DNA of 64,000 nt from Sneathiella sedimenti (GTDB lineage: Bacteria; Pseudomonadota; Alphaproteobacteria; Sneathiellales; Sneathiellaceae). The position numbers were made by a program, and so were the translations under genes. Under the pieces are notes generated by a model. That model saw only the letters and a program-made list of their open reading frames with translations, was not told where the DNA came from and made no database searches. Numbering within the stretch: position 1 is the first letter of the stretch; the number at the start of each line of letters is the position of its first letter. Location of the stretch: the NCBI RefSeq assembly GCF_017313765.1, contig NZ_JAFLNC010000002.1, forward strand, positions 496,001 through 560,000. Reading direction: 5' to 3'. Positions 1 through 9,146 of the stretch are shown piece after piece.

Positions 1-1332
1 AAGATAGGTAATATCGAAGGAGCCCGCATGGGTCGCGCCGTCTGCGCCGACCAGGCCGGCCCGGTCCATGGCGAACCGCACCGGCAGGTTCTGGATCGAC
101 ACGTCATGCACCACCTGGTCATAGGCGCGCTGCAGGAAGGTCGAGTAGATTGCGACGAACGGCTTCAACCCCTCCGTCGCCATCCCGGCGGCGAAGGTGA
201 CTGCATGCTGCTCGGCAATCCCGACATCGAAGCAGCGGTCGGCAAATTCCTTGGCGAACTGGTCAAGGCCCGTACCATCCGGCATCGCGGCGGTCACAGC
301 GACGATCTTGTCATCCTGTCTGGCTTCCTCGATCAGGCTCTGGGCGAAAACCTTGGTGTAGGAGGGCGCGTTCGGTTTAGCTTTCGCCTGCGCGCCGGTA
401 ACAACATCGAATTTCGAGACGCCGTGATATTTGTCTGGCGCGGCCTCGGCCGGCGGGTAGCCCTTGCCCTTTTGCGTGACGCAATGGATCAGGATCGGCC
501 CGTGCTTTGATTCCCGCGCGTTCTTCAGGACCGGGATCAGATGTTCGAGGTTATGGCCATTAATCGGACCGACATAGTAAAAGCCGAGTTCCTCAAACAG
601 TGTACCTCCGGTGACCATGCCACGGGCGAATTCCTCTGCGCGCCGTGCCGTGCGTTCCAGCGGATCGGGGAGGAGGGAGGCGACCTGTTTCGCCAGTTCG
701 CGCAGGCTGCGATAAGGCTTGCCGGAAAGCAGGCGCGAAAGATAAGCGCTCATCGCACCAACCGGAGGAGCGATGGACATGTCATTATCATTAAGAATAA
801 CGATCTGGCGCGCATCCATGGCGCCGGCATTATTCATCGCCTCATAAGCCATTCCGGCGCTCAAGGCGCCGTCGCCGATAACGGACACAACATTATTGTG
901 CCGCCCCTGCAGATCGCGCCCGACAGCCATGCCGAGACCGGCAGAAATCGAGGTCGAGGAATGGGCCGCGCCGAAGGGATCATACTCGCTCTCGGCCCGC
1001 TTGGTGAAACCGGAAAGGCCACCCGGCTGGCGCAGGGTGCGGATGCGATCGCGCCGCCCGGTCAGGATCTTGTGGGGATAGCATTGATGACCGACATCCC
1101 AGATCAGTCGGTCTGTCGGGGTGTTAAAGACATGATGAAGCGCCACCGTCAACTCGACAACACCCAGACCTGCGCCCAGATGACCGCCGGTCACCGAGAC
1201 GGCACTGATTGTCTCCTGGCGCAACTCATCGGCCAGCTGCAACAGCTGGGGCAGCGTCAGGTCGCGCATATCCCTCGGATAGGCAATGGTGTCCAGTAAT
1301 GGCGTTTCCGGTCTCGTCGTCAAAATATTCAC
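1..1332 (-). CDS. dxs: 1-deoxy-D-xylulose-5-phosphate synthase (5' part; continues beyond left edge)
   Basis: Thiamine-diphosphate enzyme that condenses pyruvate and glyceraldehyde-3-phosphate, the first step of the MEP isoprenoid pathway, in the cytoplasm. The 444 visible codons show the DXS pattern: [18 protein letters not shown] near residues 49-66, [15 protein letters not shown] near 79-93, the ThDP-binding [18 protein letters not shown] near 153-170, and the transketolase-like pyrimidine-binding stretch [15 protein letters not shown] near the window edge. I start it at the GTG at 1332, six bases after the ispA stop. It is the last visible gene of a minus-strand operon HDAC-like, xseB, ispA, dxs, so substrate supply (dxs) and prenyl condensation (ispA) are co-transcribed, a common alphaproteobacterial order. 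The C-terminal third lies outside the window. Confidence 0.95.
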   Translation of the reverse strand, partial: MNILTTRPETPLLDTIAYPRDMRDLTLPQLLQLADELRQETISAVSVTGGHLGAGLGVVELTVALHHVFNTPTDRLIWDVGHQCYPHKILTGRRDRIRTLRQPGGLSGFTKRAESEYDPFGAAHSSTSISAGLGMAVGRDLQGRHNNVVSVIGDGALSAGMAYEAMNNAGAMDARQIVILNDNDMSIAPPVGAMSAYLSRLLSGKPYRSLRELAKQVASLLPDPLERTARRAEEFARGMVTGGTLFEELGFYYVGPINGHNLEHLIPVLKNARESKHGPILIHCVTQKGKGYPPAEAAPDKYHGVSKFDVVTGAQAKAKPNAPSYTKVFAQSLIEEARQDDKIVAVTAAMPDGTGLDQFAKEFADRCFDVGIAEQHAVTFAAGMATEGLKPFVAIYSTFLQRAYDQVVHDVSIQNLPVRFAMDRAGLVGADGATHAGSFDITYL

Positions 1333-1338
1333 CCGTCT

Positions 1339-2229
1339 TCAGTTGCGGCGTTTAATCGCGAAGCGCGCCGCATGTCTTAACAGATCGGCCTTGGGTCCGA
1401 AAGGCTCAAGATGCTCAATCGCCTGATCAACCAGCATGGCGGCATGAATCTTTGCCTCCTCCAGCCCCATGAGCGAAACAAATGTCGCCTTGCCCGCGGC
1501 TTCGTCCTTACCGGTTGCCTTGCCCATTTCTTCCGGGCTGCCCTCAGTATCCAATATGTCATCCGCAATCTGAAAGGCCAGTCCTAAATCATGTGCGTAG
1601 GCCCTGAGCGCCTGCACCTGTGGCGGAGATGCATGCCCGAGGATGGCGCCCGCCTCACAGGCATAGGTGATAAGCGCGCCGGTCTTGAGCTGTTGCAGCC
1701 GGGTAATGGTGACAATATCGATATCATTGTTGCCGGCATAGATATCCATTGTCTGACCGCCGACCATGCCGCGCACCCCGACGGCGCGGGCCAGTGTCGA
1801 CACCAGCTTTATGCGCACTTCGGCGGAGGAATGGGTTAGGGGGTCACCGATAATCTCGAAGGCGAGAGACTGCAGCGCATCGCCCGCAAGCACAGCCGTC
1901 GCCTCGTCAAACTCCTTATGCACGGTCGGCATGCCACGGCGCATGTCATCGTCATCCATGCAGGGAAGATCGTCATGAATGAGGGAATAGCTATGAATAA
2001 TTTCAATTGCCGAGGCAACCCGCGTTGAATGCAGACGTGGTACGCCAAACAGGTCCGCGGCCTGGATGACCAGAAAAGCGCGCAGGCGCTTGCCGCCCGA
2101 GAGAACCGAATAACGCATCGCATTATACAGCTGCTTCTCCAGCCCCTCGTTCTGGGGCAGGAATTCGCGAAGTTCCCGGTCCATCAGCTCTGCTGTCTGA
2201 CGGAGGGCCTTGCCGAAATCATCTTCCAT
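1339..2229 (-). CDS. ispA: farnesyl diphosphate synthase (short-chain polyprenyl synthetase)
   Basis: Condenses DMAPP/GPP with IPP to farnesyl diphosphate. The 296-residue length fits the IspA family. The first aspartate-rich motif DDLPCMDDDD lies at 86-95 and the second, DDILD, at 223-227; the GGKRLR substrate-binding loop is at 45-50. A tyrosine five residues before the first Asp (YSLIHDD) is the aromatic chain-length stop typical of C15 synthases, in contrast to the alanine at that place in the second prenyl synthase at 49902. It lies between xseB (29-base gap) and dxs (six-base gap) on the same strand, so it is surely in one operon. Confidence 0.95.
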   Translation of the reverse strand: MEDDFGKALRQTAELMDRELREFLPQNEGLEKQLYNAMRYSVLSGGKRLRAFLVIQAADLFGVPRLHSTRVASAIEIIHSYSLIHDDLPCMDDDDMRRGMPTVHKEFDEATAVLAGDALQSLAFEIIGDPLTHSSAEVRIKLVSTLARAVGVRGMVGGQTMDIYAGNNDIDIVTITRLQQLKTGALITYACEAGAILGHASPPQVQALRAYAHDLGLAFQIADDILDTEGSPEEMGKATGKDEAAGKATFVSLMGLEEAKIHAAMLVDQAIEHLEPFGPKADLLRHAARFAIKRRN

Positions 2230-2258
2230 ATTAATGTCTCAATCCGCGGTATTCATGT

Positions 2259-2516
2259 CTATTCAACATTTGCCGGTTCGACTGACAGGTTGCCGTTCTT
2301 GCCGACGATCTTGTCGACCCGCTCCTGCGCGTTCCGGAGCTTGGCGTCGCAATGCTGTTTCAACAGGGAACCGCGGGTATAGATATCGATGGACTGATCG
2401 AGATCGACCTGGCCGGAATCAAGTTTTTCAACAATTTGCTCCAGCTCCCTCAAAGCTTCTTCAAAGCTCATTTTGGCGATATCGGCGGGGATTTCCTGGC
2501 TATTTGGGTCAGACAT
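2259..2516 (-). CDS. xseB: exodeoxyribonuclease VII small subunit
   Basis: Small subunit of the exonuclease that degrades single-stranded DNA from both ends; it acts with XseA, which is not in this window. The 85-residue protein has the family core MSFEEALRELEQIVEKLDSG at residues 16-35, followed by the DLDQSIDIYTRGSLLKQHC helix. The N-terminal extension MSDPNSQEIPADIAK is usual for alphaproteobacteria. xseB followed by ispA and dxs is a widely conserved gene order, which supports the call. Confidence 0.94.
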   Translation of the reverse strand: MSDPNSQEIPADIAKMSFEEALRELEQIVEKLDSGQVDLDQSIDIYTRGSLLKQHCDAKLRNAQERVDKIVGKNGNLSVEPANVE

Positions 2517-2547
2517 GATTTCTCCTTTGCCGTCTTATACTCTTCTC

Positions 2548-3474
2548 TTAATCCCGGAGCAATGCTTTCACATGGGCATGGGAACCATCGGCTAGGCCCT
2601 CGAGATCATATCCGCCCTCGAGGGCGGAGACAACGCGACCGGACGCATGTTTGTCCGCGAGGACCATCAGTTTCTTTGTTAGCCAGCTATAATCGGCACC
2701 AGTCAGTTTGTGATTGCCAATAGGGTCCTTTTCATGGCCGTCGAAGCCCGCGGAAATAATCACCAGTTCGGGGCGGAAGGCCTCCAGTGCCGGAAGGATC
2801 ACTGTGTCATAGGCTTCGCGAAAGGCGCGGGAGCCCGATCCGGCGGCGAGCGGAACATTGACGATATTGCCAACGCCCGTTTCACTGGCATCGCCCGTCC
2901 CGGGATAGAAGGGCGCCTGATGGGTGGACGCGTAGAACATCCCCGGATCTCTCTCGAAAATCGCCTGGGTGCCATTGCCGTGATGCACATCGAAATCGAC
3001 GACAGCGATCCGCTCAAGGCCGTATTTCTTCCGCGCGTAATAGGCCCCGACAGCGACATTGTTATAAAGGCAAAAGCCCATGGCGCGATTTGCCTCCGCA
3101 TGATGACCGGGCGGGCGGATCGCGCAAAAGGCGCTGGACTGCGGCGTCTCCATCACGGCGTCGATGGCTGCAACAACCGCGCCTGCGGCATACAGGGCCG
3201 CTGTTTGCGAGCCTGGCGACATCTTTGTATCGGGGTCGAGATCAATTATCCCGGCGACCGGCGCCCGCGCCGTGAGATGATCCAGATGGGCTTGCGTATG
3301 GGCAAGGGCCAGCTGTTCCCGCGAGGCGAGCGGGGCTTCCCGTCGCACCAACGTCGGGAAATTTTCCGGGTCCAGCTGATGCAGGACAGCGCGTAGACGA
3401 TCCGCCCGCTCCGGATGCCCGGTACCGGTGTCATGAAACAGACAATCACGATGTGTAAAAAGATAAGTCGTCAT
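2548..3474 (-). CDS. histone deacetylase family protein (acetylpolyamine amidohydrolase-like)
   Basis: Zinc-dependent deacetylase of the class II HDAC/acetoin utilisation fold; the bacterial substrate is likely a small acetylated amine or acetyl-lysine, not histone. Of 308 residues, the paired active-site histidines are in RPPGHHA (H124, H125), the zinc ligands are D162 and H164 in DFDVHHGNG plus D245 in SAGFDGH, and the catalytic tyrosine is Y289 in EGGYDLEG, so it should be active. I chose the ATG at 3474, with AGGA about 10 bases upstream; an in-frame TTG eight codons earlier has no such site. It heads the operon with xseB, ispA and dxs (31-base gap to xseB). Confidence 0.9.
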   Translation of the reverse strand: MTTYLFTHRDCLFHDTGTGHPERADRLRAVLHQLDPENFPTLVRREAPLASREQLALAHTQAHLDHLTARAPVAGIIDLDPDTKMSPGSQTAALYAAGAVVAAIDAVMETPQSSAFCAIRPPGHHAEANRAMGFCLYNNVAVGAYYARKKYGLERIAVVDFDVHHGNGTQAIFERDPGMFYASTHQAPFYPGTGDASETGVGNIVNVPLAAGSGSRAFREAYDTVILPALEAFRPELVIISAGFDGHEKDPIGNHKLTGADYSWLTKKLMVLADKHASGRVVSALEGGYDLEGLADGSHAHVKALLRD

Positions 3475-3496
3475 GCGCAGCCAATCCTGTTTTTCC

Positions 3497-3512
3497 AAAA
3501 TTGATCAATTTT
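3497..3512. promoter_or_regulatory. perfect 16-base palindrome in divergent intergenic region (operator candidate)
   Basis: AAAATTGATCAATTTT is an uninterrupted inverted repeat placed between the divergently transcribed HDAC-like operon (start 3474) and the RND efflux pair (start 3597). A perfect palindrome in a 122-base shared promoter region is where a dimeric repressor would sit. No regulator gene lies next to it, so the binding protein is unknown. Confidence 0.4.
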
Positions 3513-3596
3513 ATGTATGTGCAGATATTTTTGTTGCTTTTCAAGCAATTCAGCCTCATTTCTGTTAAGATGCGTGCAGAGTGAAATGTAATACAA

Positions 3597-4694
3597 ATGA
3601 ACAAAACAGCACAATTCGCCATCATAGTGGTAATTGCCGCGCTGGGCTATGGCGCCTGGCACTATCAGGACCAGCTCCCCTTTATTGGCGGCGGGAACGG
3701 TGAAGCACAGGCTACCAAGAAGCCCCAGCGACCACCCCAGAAGGTTATTGTTTCTGCAGTTACCAACATGGCTTTGCCCCGTACTATCACAGCGATCGGG
3801 ACAGCGAAAGCCAATGAATCAGTTGTTATAACGTCGAAAGTCTCGGGAAAAATAAACAAGCTTGATTTCGGAGAAGGCCAGAAGGTGAAGGTTGGTAAGC
3901 TGCTGGTCCAGTTGGACGATACGGAGCTTCGGGCCAACCTGACCGAATCGGAAGCGGCGCGCGACAACGCGCAGAAGCTTTATGACCGGGCGCTCAAGCT
4001 TTATGCCACCCGCAATGTGGCAAAGGCCCAGGTTGACCTGCTTCTGTCCGAACTGCAGGCGACTGAGGCCGCCGTCTCGGCCGACAAGGCGCGGATCAGC
4101 GACTACCGGATTGTGGCGCCATTCTCCGGAATTCTGGGATTTCGGGAGGTGAGTGTCGGCTCGCTTGTACAGCCCGGCGATGTCATTACAACGCTGGACG
4201 ATATGGATACGATCAAGGTCGATTTCGAGCTGCCGGAAAGCTTTATCGCGGATGTCAGCCCGGGCCTGAAATTTACGGCGAAAAGTGTGGCCTATCGCGA
4301 TCGGGTGTTTGAGGGCGAGGTAAACACCATTTCCACCCGCGTGAATGAATTCACCCGCGCCGTCCGGATACGAGGTTCCGTTCCGAATGAGGACGGGCTG
4401 TTGAAACCGGGGATGTTCCTTTCCGTCGATCTGCAGATCAGTGTCGATGAAGAAGCCCTGGTGGTATCCGAAGAAGCAGTTATCCTGACCATTGCCGGTC
4501 CGATCGTGTATCGGGTGGTTGACGGGAAAGCCGTGCGAACGCCAATTAAAATTGGTCGGCGTATCAGAGGGTTCGCAGAAGTTCTTGATGGCCTGGATGA
4601 AGGCAGTGAGGTCATTATCGAGGGGCTCCAGAAAGTTAAGGATGGTGCGCCGGTTCAAGCCAGTGCGGCAATTGCTACTTCTGAGGCGTCGTAA
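3597..4694 (+). CDS. RND efflux periplasmic adaptor (membrane fusion protein)
   Basis: Links an inner-membrane RND pump to an outer-membrane channel. The 365-residue protein has an N-terminal membrane anchor (about residues 6-22), a barrel-sandwich lipoyl-like half starting near residue 80 (GKINKLDFGEGQKVKVGKLLVQLDD), a short coiled-coil hairpin (about 105-150), the second lipoyl half (YRIVAPFSGILGF) and a beta-barrel plus membrane-proximal domain. No lipobox is seen, so it is anchored by its N-terminal helix. Its stop overlaps the start of the RND permease by one base, showing translational coupling. The drug or lipid exported cannot be told from sequence. No outer-membrane TolC gene follows. 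Confidence 0.92.
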   Translation: MNKTAQFAIIVVIAALGYGAWHYQDQLPFIGGGNGEAQATKKPQRPPQKVIVSAVTNMALPRTITAIGTAKANESVVITSKVSGKINKLDFGEGQKVKVGKLLVQLDDTELRANLTESEAARDNAQKLYDRALKLYATRNVAKAQVDLLLSELQATEAAVSADKARISDYRIVAPFSGILGFREVSVGSLVQPGDVITTLDDMDTIKVDFELPESFIADVSPGLKFTAKSVAYRDRVFEGEVNTISTRVNEFTRAVRIRGSVPNEDGLLKPGMFLSVDLQISVDEEALVVSEEAVILTIAGPIVYRVVDGKAVRTPIKIGRRIRGFAEVLDGLDEGSEVIIEGLQKVKDGAPVQASAAIATSEAS

Positions 4695-7600
4695 TGCGGT
4701 TACCCGATCTCGCCATTAAACGTCCGGTTCTGGCCATCGTTTTTTCGGCGGTTCTGGTCCTTTTCGGCCTGTTTTCCTATCAATCCCTGAGCGTTCGTGA
4801 ATATCCGGATATCGACAGCCCGAACGTCTCGATCCAGACCGGTTATCGGGGCGCGTCGGCGGAAATTATCGAAAGCCAGATAACCCAGGTGATCGAGGAT
4901 GCGGTTGCCGGAATCAGCGGTGTTGAGCGTATTTCCTCCACCAGTCGCGAGGAATATTCGACAGTCAATGTGGAGTTTGCGCTCAGTCGGGATATCGAAT
5001 CTGCAACGAACGATGTGCGTGACCGGATTTCCCGCGTTGTCAACCAACTGCCTGAAGAGGCAGATTCCCCGCGCATCTCAAAGTCCGAGAGTGACGCCCG
5101 GCCGATCCTCTGGTTGTCGCTGACCAGCAACCGGTTGAACCAGCTGGAACTGACCGATTATGCGGAGCGGAACCTTGTCGATCCCCTGTCGACCGTGGAT
5201 GGTGTCGCGCAGATTCGTATCGGCGGGGCCCGCCGCTATGCCATGCGAATATGGCTCAATACGTCGGCCATGGCGGCGCGCGGCATAACGATTTCCGATA
5301 TTGAATATGCCATTCGCGAACAGAATGTCCAGATTCCCTCCGGCCGGATTGAATCGAACATGCGTGAATTCAGCATCAAGACGCAGTCCGACCTGAGAAC
5401 GCCCGAGGAATTCCGCCAGATCATCGTCTATGATTATGGGGAAGGGCGGGTGCGGCTCGGGGACGTGGCCGAGGTTGAGGTCGCCGCGGAGAATGACCGC
5501 ACAAACCTTCGGGTGAACGGACAATCGGCTATTGGCCTCGGCGTGATCCGGCAATCCGGCGCCAATGTGCTGGAAGTTGCCAATGGGGCGAAAAAGATTG
5601 TCGCGCAGTTGCAGAACAATCTCCCCCCTGGCCTGAATATCAAGGTGTCCTACGACCAGTCGGTCTTTATCAGCCAGTCAATCAAGGAAGTGTTCTTTGC
5701 CCTCGGCATTGCCATGGTGCTGGTTATCCTGGTCATTTTCTTCTTTTTGCGATCAATTGCGGCGACCTTTATCCCGGCCGTCGCCATTCCGGTGTCGATC
5801 ATTGCCACGCTGACCATCCTTGGCGCGCTCGATTATTCGGTGAATGTGCTGACTTTGCTCGCCCTGGTGCTGGCAATCGGCCTTGTCGTGGATGACGCGA
5901 TTGTCGTGTTGGAGAATATTCACCGCCGTATCGAGGAGGGGGAGCCGCCGCTTCTCGCCGCGAGCCGGGGGGCGAAGCAGGTGGCGTTCGCCGTGGTAGC
6001 GACGACGATCGTCTTGATCGCTGTCTTTATCCCGATATCCTTTCTTGATGGCACGACGGGCCGTCTGTTCCGGGAATTCGGTGTTGCCGTTGCCGCCGCA
6101 GTGATGTTTTCCTCCTTCGTTGCGTTGACCCTGACACCGATGCTCTGCTCGAAGCTGCTGGTAGAGGCGAACAAGGAAGGCTGGTTCTATAAGTCAACTG
6201 AACGGCTTTTTACTGGCCTCGCTAGAATGTACGGAAGCGCTCTGAAATGGACGCTGAAAATACCGTTTGTGATCGTGGCGATCGCCATCGGATTCTCGGC
6301 GTTGGCCTTTAATTTTTATGAGATTATCCCCAAGGAGTTTGCTCCGACGGAAGATCGCGGTGTCTTTTACATGCCCGTGAAGGGCCCTGAAGGGGCCACC
6401 ATGGAGTATACGCGCAATAACGTCGACAAGGTGGAGGCTGTCCTGAAACCTCTCCAGGAAAGCGGGGAGGCGTCTCGGCTTTTTGCCTTCCTTGGCACTT
6501 TCCGCCAGCCGGGACCCGTGAATGAGGCGTTCATGCTGGTCGGGCTCGTCCCCTGGGAAAAGCGGGAACGCTCACAGCAGGAAATCGTCAATGAGGTATT
6601 TCCCAAGCTGCTCGCCATCCCCGGCGTCCGGGTTTATGCGATCAATCCGGCCAGTCTCGGCCAGCGGGGATTTTCCGCGCCGGTCCAGGTTATTGTGGGA
6701 GGTCCGTCCTATGACGTGATCAATGAGTGGGTGGATCGGGTGATTGCGCGTGCGGAGGAGAATCCGCAACTGCTTAACGTCGACAAGGATTTTGAGGAAA
6801 CCCAGCCGCAGATTCATGTGGAAATTGACCGGGCCCGTGCCTCCAATCTCGGAGTCACCATCGAGACCATTGGCCGGACGCTGGAAACCCTGATGGGCGC
6901 GCGGAACGTCACCACCTATGATCAGGGGGGCAAGCAGTATGAAGTGATCGTTCAGGCCCGAAAAGAGGACCGCAGCAGCCGGGATGATCTGTCAAACGTC
7001 TATGTCCGCTCCGAGGTGGCTGACAAGCTCATTCCGATTTCGGGGTTCGTGACTTTGAGTGAGGAGGCAGGGCCGGGTGAACTTAATCGCACGGACCGGT
7101 TGCGCACGGTCCAGATTTCGGCATCGCTTGGACCCGACTATACGCTGGAAGAGGCCCTTAACTACCTGGAGACCATCATCCGGGAAGAAGCCGGGGAAGA
7201 CGCGAAAATCTCCTATGGCGGACTCAGCCGATCCTACAAGGATTCCAACCAGGCGCTGATCTTTACCTTTGTCACCGCACTTCTGGTGGTGTTTCTAGCC
7301 CTTGCCGCGCAGTTCGAAAGCTTCATCCATCCGATGATCATCATGACGACGGTGCCTCTGGCGATTACGGGGGCGCTCGGCTCGATCCTGCTGGCCGGAT
7401 TGACGCTCAATATCTACAGCCAGATCGGGATGATCATGCTGATCGGGTTGACGGCGAAAAACGCGATCCTGATTGTCGAGTTCGCCAACCAGCTCCGGGA
7501 TGAGGGCGCCGATATCCTCTCTGCAATTCAGGAAGCAGCGATTATCCGGCTCCGGCCCATCCTGATGACGACGATTTCAACGGCGCTGGGGGCAGTGCCG

Positions 7601-7804
7601 CTTGCCGTTGCGACCGGTGCGGGCGCGGAAAGCCGGGAGGCGATCGGCATTGTCATCATCGGTGGCATGATATTCTCGACCATTCTGTCGCTGTTCGTGG
7701 TGCCGGTGGTGTATATCCTGTTGGCCCGGTTCAGCCGCCCCTCCGGGTACCTCGCGGCCAAGCTCAACGAGCTTGAAACCGCTCATTCCGATGTTCATAA
7801 GTAA
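4694..7804 (+). CDS. RND efflux transporter permease (AcrB/MexF-like, HAE1 family)
   Basis: Proton-driven exporter of 1036 residues, full length for the hydrophobe/amphiphile efflux group. It opens with the family start MRLPDLAIKRPVLAIVFSAVLVLFG. The proton-relay residues are present: the Asp pair D400-D401 in GLVVDDAIVVLENIHRR and the lysine K922 in LIGLTAKNAILIVEF. Twelve membrane segments are arranged as one N-terminal helix, six central ones, two large periplasmic loops and the C-terminal set. It is coupled to the adaptor at 3597. A third outer-membrane component is missing locally, so it probably shares a chromosomal TolC. Substrate is unknown. Confidence 0.95.
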   Translation: MRLPDLAIKRPVLAIVFSAVLVLFGLFSYQSLSVREYPDIDSPNVSIQTGYRGASAEIIESQITQVIEDAVAGISGVERISSTSREEYSTVNVEFALSRDIESATNDVRDRISRVVNQLPEEADSPRISKSESDARPILWLSLTSNRLNQLELTDYAERNLVDPLSTVDGVAQIRIGGARRYAMRIWLNTSAMAARGITISDIEYAIREQNVQIPSGRIESNMREFSIKTQSDLRTPEEFRQIIVYDYGEGRVRLGDVAEVEVAAENDRTNLRVNGQSAIGLGVIRQSGANVLEVANGAKKIVAQLQNNLPPGLNIKVSYDQSVFISQSIKEVFFALGIAMVLVILVIFFFLRSIAATFIPAVAIPVSIIATLTILGALDYSVNVLTLLALVLAIGLVVDDAIVVLENIHRRIEEGEPPLLAASRGAKQVAFAVVATTIVLIAVFIPISFLDGTTGRLFREFGVAVAAAVMFSSFVALTLTPMLCSKLLVEANKEGWFYKSTERLFTGLARMYGSALKWTLKIPFVIVAIAIGFSALAFNFYEIIPKEFAPTEDRGVFYMPVKGPEGATMEYTRNNVDKVEAVLKPLQESGEASRLFAFLGTFRQPGPVNEAFMLVGLVPWEKRERSQQEIVNEVFPKLLAIPGVRVYAINPASLGQRGFSAPVQVIVGGPSYDVINEWVDRVIARAEENPQLLNVDKDFEETQPQIHVEIDRARASNLGVTIETIGRTLETLMGARNVTTYDQGGKQYEVIVQARKEDRSSRDDLSNVYVRSEVADKLIPISGFVTLSEEAGPGELNRTDRLRTVQISASLGPDYTLEEALNYLETIIREEAGEDAKISYGGLSRSYKDSNQALIFTFVTALLVVFLALAAQFESFIHPMIIMTTVPLAITGALGSILLAGLTLNIYSQIGMIMLIGLTAKNAILIVEFANQLRDEGADILSAIQEAAIIRLRPILMTTISTALGAVPLAVATGAGAESREAIGIVIIGGMIFSTILSLFVVPVVYILLARFSRPSGYLAAKLNELETAHSDVHK

Positions 7805-7935
7805 GCACATAAAACAGGGCAGCCCGATACTATTCTGCGATGGGCGGTAATCACTGTTCCATCGCGGGCCCTGCGCGGGTATGATAGGCGGGGCCTTAAA
7901 CTTTGGGCTCCTTAATTATTCAAGGAACGGATTAC

Positions 7936-8673
7936 ATGTCGGACAAGGGGAAAGTTCTTTTGCTGACCGGCGCGAGCCGGGGAATTGGCCACGCTACGGT
8001 CAAACGTTTTAGTGCCGCGGGGTGGCGAGTGCTAACGGTGTCGCGCCAGGAATTTTCCGAATATTGCCCTTGGGAAGGCGGCGAGAAGGACCATTTGCAG
8101 ATCGATCTGTCTGATATTGCCGCCTTGCCGACTGCAATCGAGGAAATCCGTGAAAAGCTGGCGGGCTCTCCCTTGCATGCGCTGGTGAATAACGCAGGAG
8201 TGTCGCCAAAGGGGCCAGACGGAGCGCGGTTCAATACGCTCAACTCCTCTTACGCCGACTGGCTGCATGTCTACAATGTCAATCTTTTCGCGCCGCTTAT
8301 GCTGGCACAGGGGTTGTTTGACGAACTGGTTGCCGCCAAAGGCGCGATTGTCAATGTGACCTCGATCGCAGGCGGGCGGGTCCATCCCTTTGCAGGCTCG
8401 GCCTATGGCACATCGAAAGCGGCCCTTTCCGCGCTCACGCGGGAAATGGCGGCGGATTTCGGTCCCCATGGGGTGCGGGTCAATGCCATTGCGCCCGGCG
8501 AGATTGACACGTCGATCCTGTCTCCGGGTACGGAGGACATGATTGAGGATATCCCGCTCCGGCGTCTGGGAAAACCGGAGGAAGTCGCCTCCACCATTTA
8601 TTTCCTCTGCGATGCGCCCTCATCCTATGTCACCGGCGCGGAAGTCCATATCAACGGCGGCCAGCATGTATAG
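7936..8673 (+). CDS. SDR family NAD(P)-dependent oxidoreductase
   Basis: Classical short-chain dehydrogenase/reductase of 245 residues. The cofactor motif TGASRGIG is at 11-18, NNAG at 85-88, and the catalytic set is S143, Y157 and K161 (YGTSK), with the C-terminal YVTGAEVHINGG typical of the FabG-like classical group. The ATG at 7936 is preceded by AAGGAA at a good distance; an in-frame TTG 11 codons earlier lacks a ribosome site. Downstream, a SnoaL-like gene starts 14 bases after the stop, so the two are likely one transcript. The substrate (a hydroxy or keto acid or alcohol) is not predictable. Confidence 0.88.
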   Translation: MSDKGKVLLLTGASRGIGHATVKRFSAAGWRVLTVSRQEFSEYCPWEGGEKDHLQIDLSDIAALPTAIEEIREKLAGSPLHALVNNAGVSPKGPDGARFNTLNSSYADWLHVYNVNLFAPLMLAQGLFDELVAAKGAIVNVTSIAGGRVHPFAGSAYGTSKAALSALTREMAADFGPHGVRVNAIAPGEIDTSILSPGTEDMIEDIPLRRLGKPEEVASTIYFLCDAPSSYVTGAEVHINGGQHV

Positions 8674-8687
8674 CCGGGAATGAGACG

Positions 8688-9122
8688 TTGAAAAGTCCTG
8701 AAAACTATCTGACACGGTTGATCGAGCGGTTCTATCATGAGGCATGGAACGCGAAGGACGAGGACTGCGCGCGCGAGATTTTGCACAAGGATTTCGATTT
8801 CCGGGGGTCGCTGGGGCCGGTTCGGACCGGGCCGGAAGGGTTTATCCAGTATATGCACGAGCTGTGGGTCGGCCTTCCCGATTTCCGGTGCGATATCGAG
8901 GATGTGGTGGACGCGGGTGATAGCGCCGCCGCCCGGATGAGATTTTCCGGCACCCATAAGGGCATGTTCTACGGCGTTCCCGGTTCGGGCAAGACAATCA
9001 TCTGGGCGGGCGGTGCCTTCTTCAAGGGCGATGGGAAGCAGATCACGGCGCTTTGGGTGCTCGGCGATATTGACTCCATAAAGCGGCAGCTTGGCCCGTC
9101 GGCCAGCTCAGACTTTGTCTGA
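8688..9122 (+). CDS. SnoaL-like / ester cyclase family protein
   Basis: A 144-residue NTF2-fold protein. The pattern RFYHEAWNAKDEDCAREILHKDFDFRG followed by GPEGFIQYMHELWVGLPDFRCDIEDVV and FSGTHKGMFYGVPGSGKTIIWAG is characteristic of SnoaL-like cyclases and related hydratase-type proteins. The start appears to be TTG at 8688, since the nearby ATG at 8680 is out of frame and stops at once. It sits 14 bases behind the SDR gene, so both may act on the same small molecule. Members of this family have widely different substrates, so the function remains open. Confidence 0.75.
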   Translation: MKSPENYLTRLIERFYHEAWNAKDEDCAREILHKDFDFRGSLGPVRTGPEGFIQYMHELWVGLPDFRCDIEDVVDAGDSAAARMRFSGTHKGMFYGVPGSGKTIIWAGGAFFKGDGKQITALWVLGDIDSIKRQLGPSASSDFV

Positions 9123-9146
9123 TCCCGAGGCGCCTCGCGACCGTCT

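Noticed and set aside
1-1300. Two plus-strand open frames (28-510, 541-1299) at the window start
   Set aside because: They are the reverse strand of dxs; translation of the minus strand gives clear DXS motifs in one frame across the whole stretch.
9126-9137. CGAGGCGCCTCG palindrome between the SnoaL-like and BLUF genes as a terminator
   Set aside because: Perfect 12-base palindrome but with no T run on either side; may be chance in GC-rich DNA.
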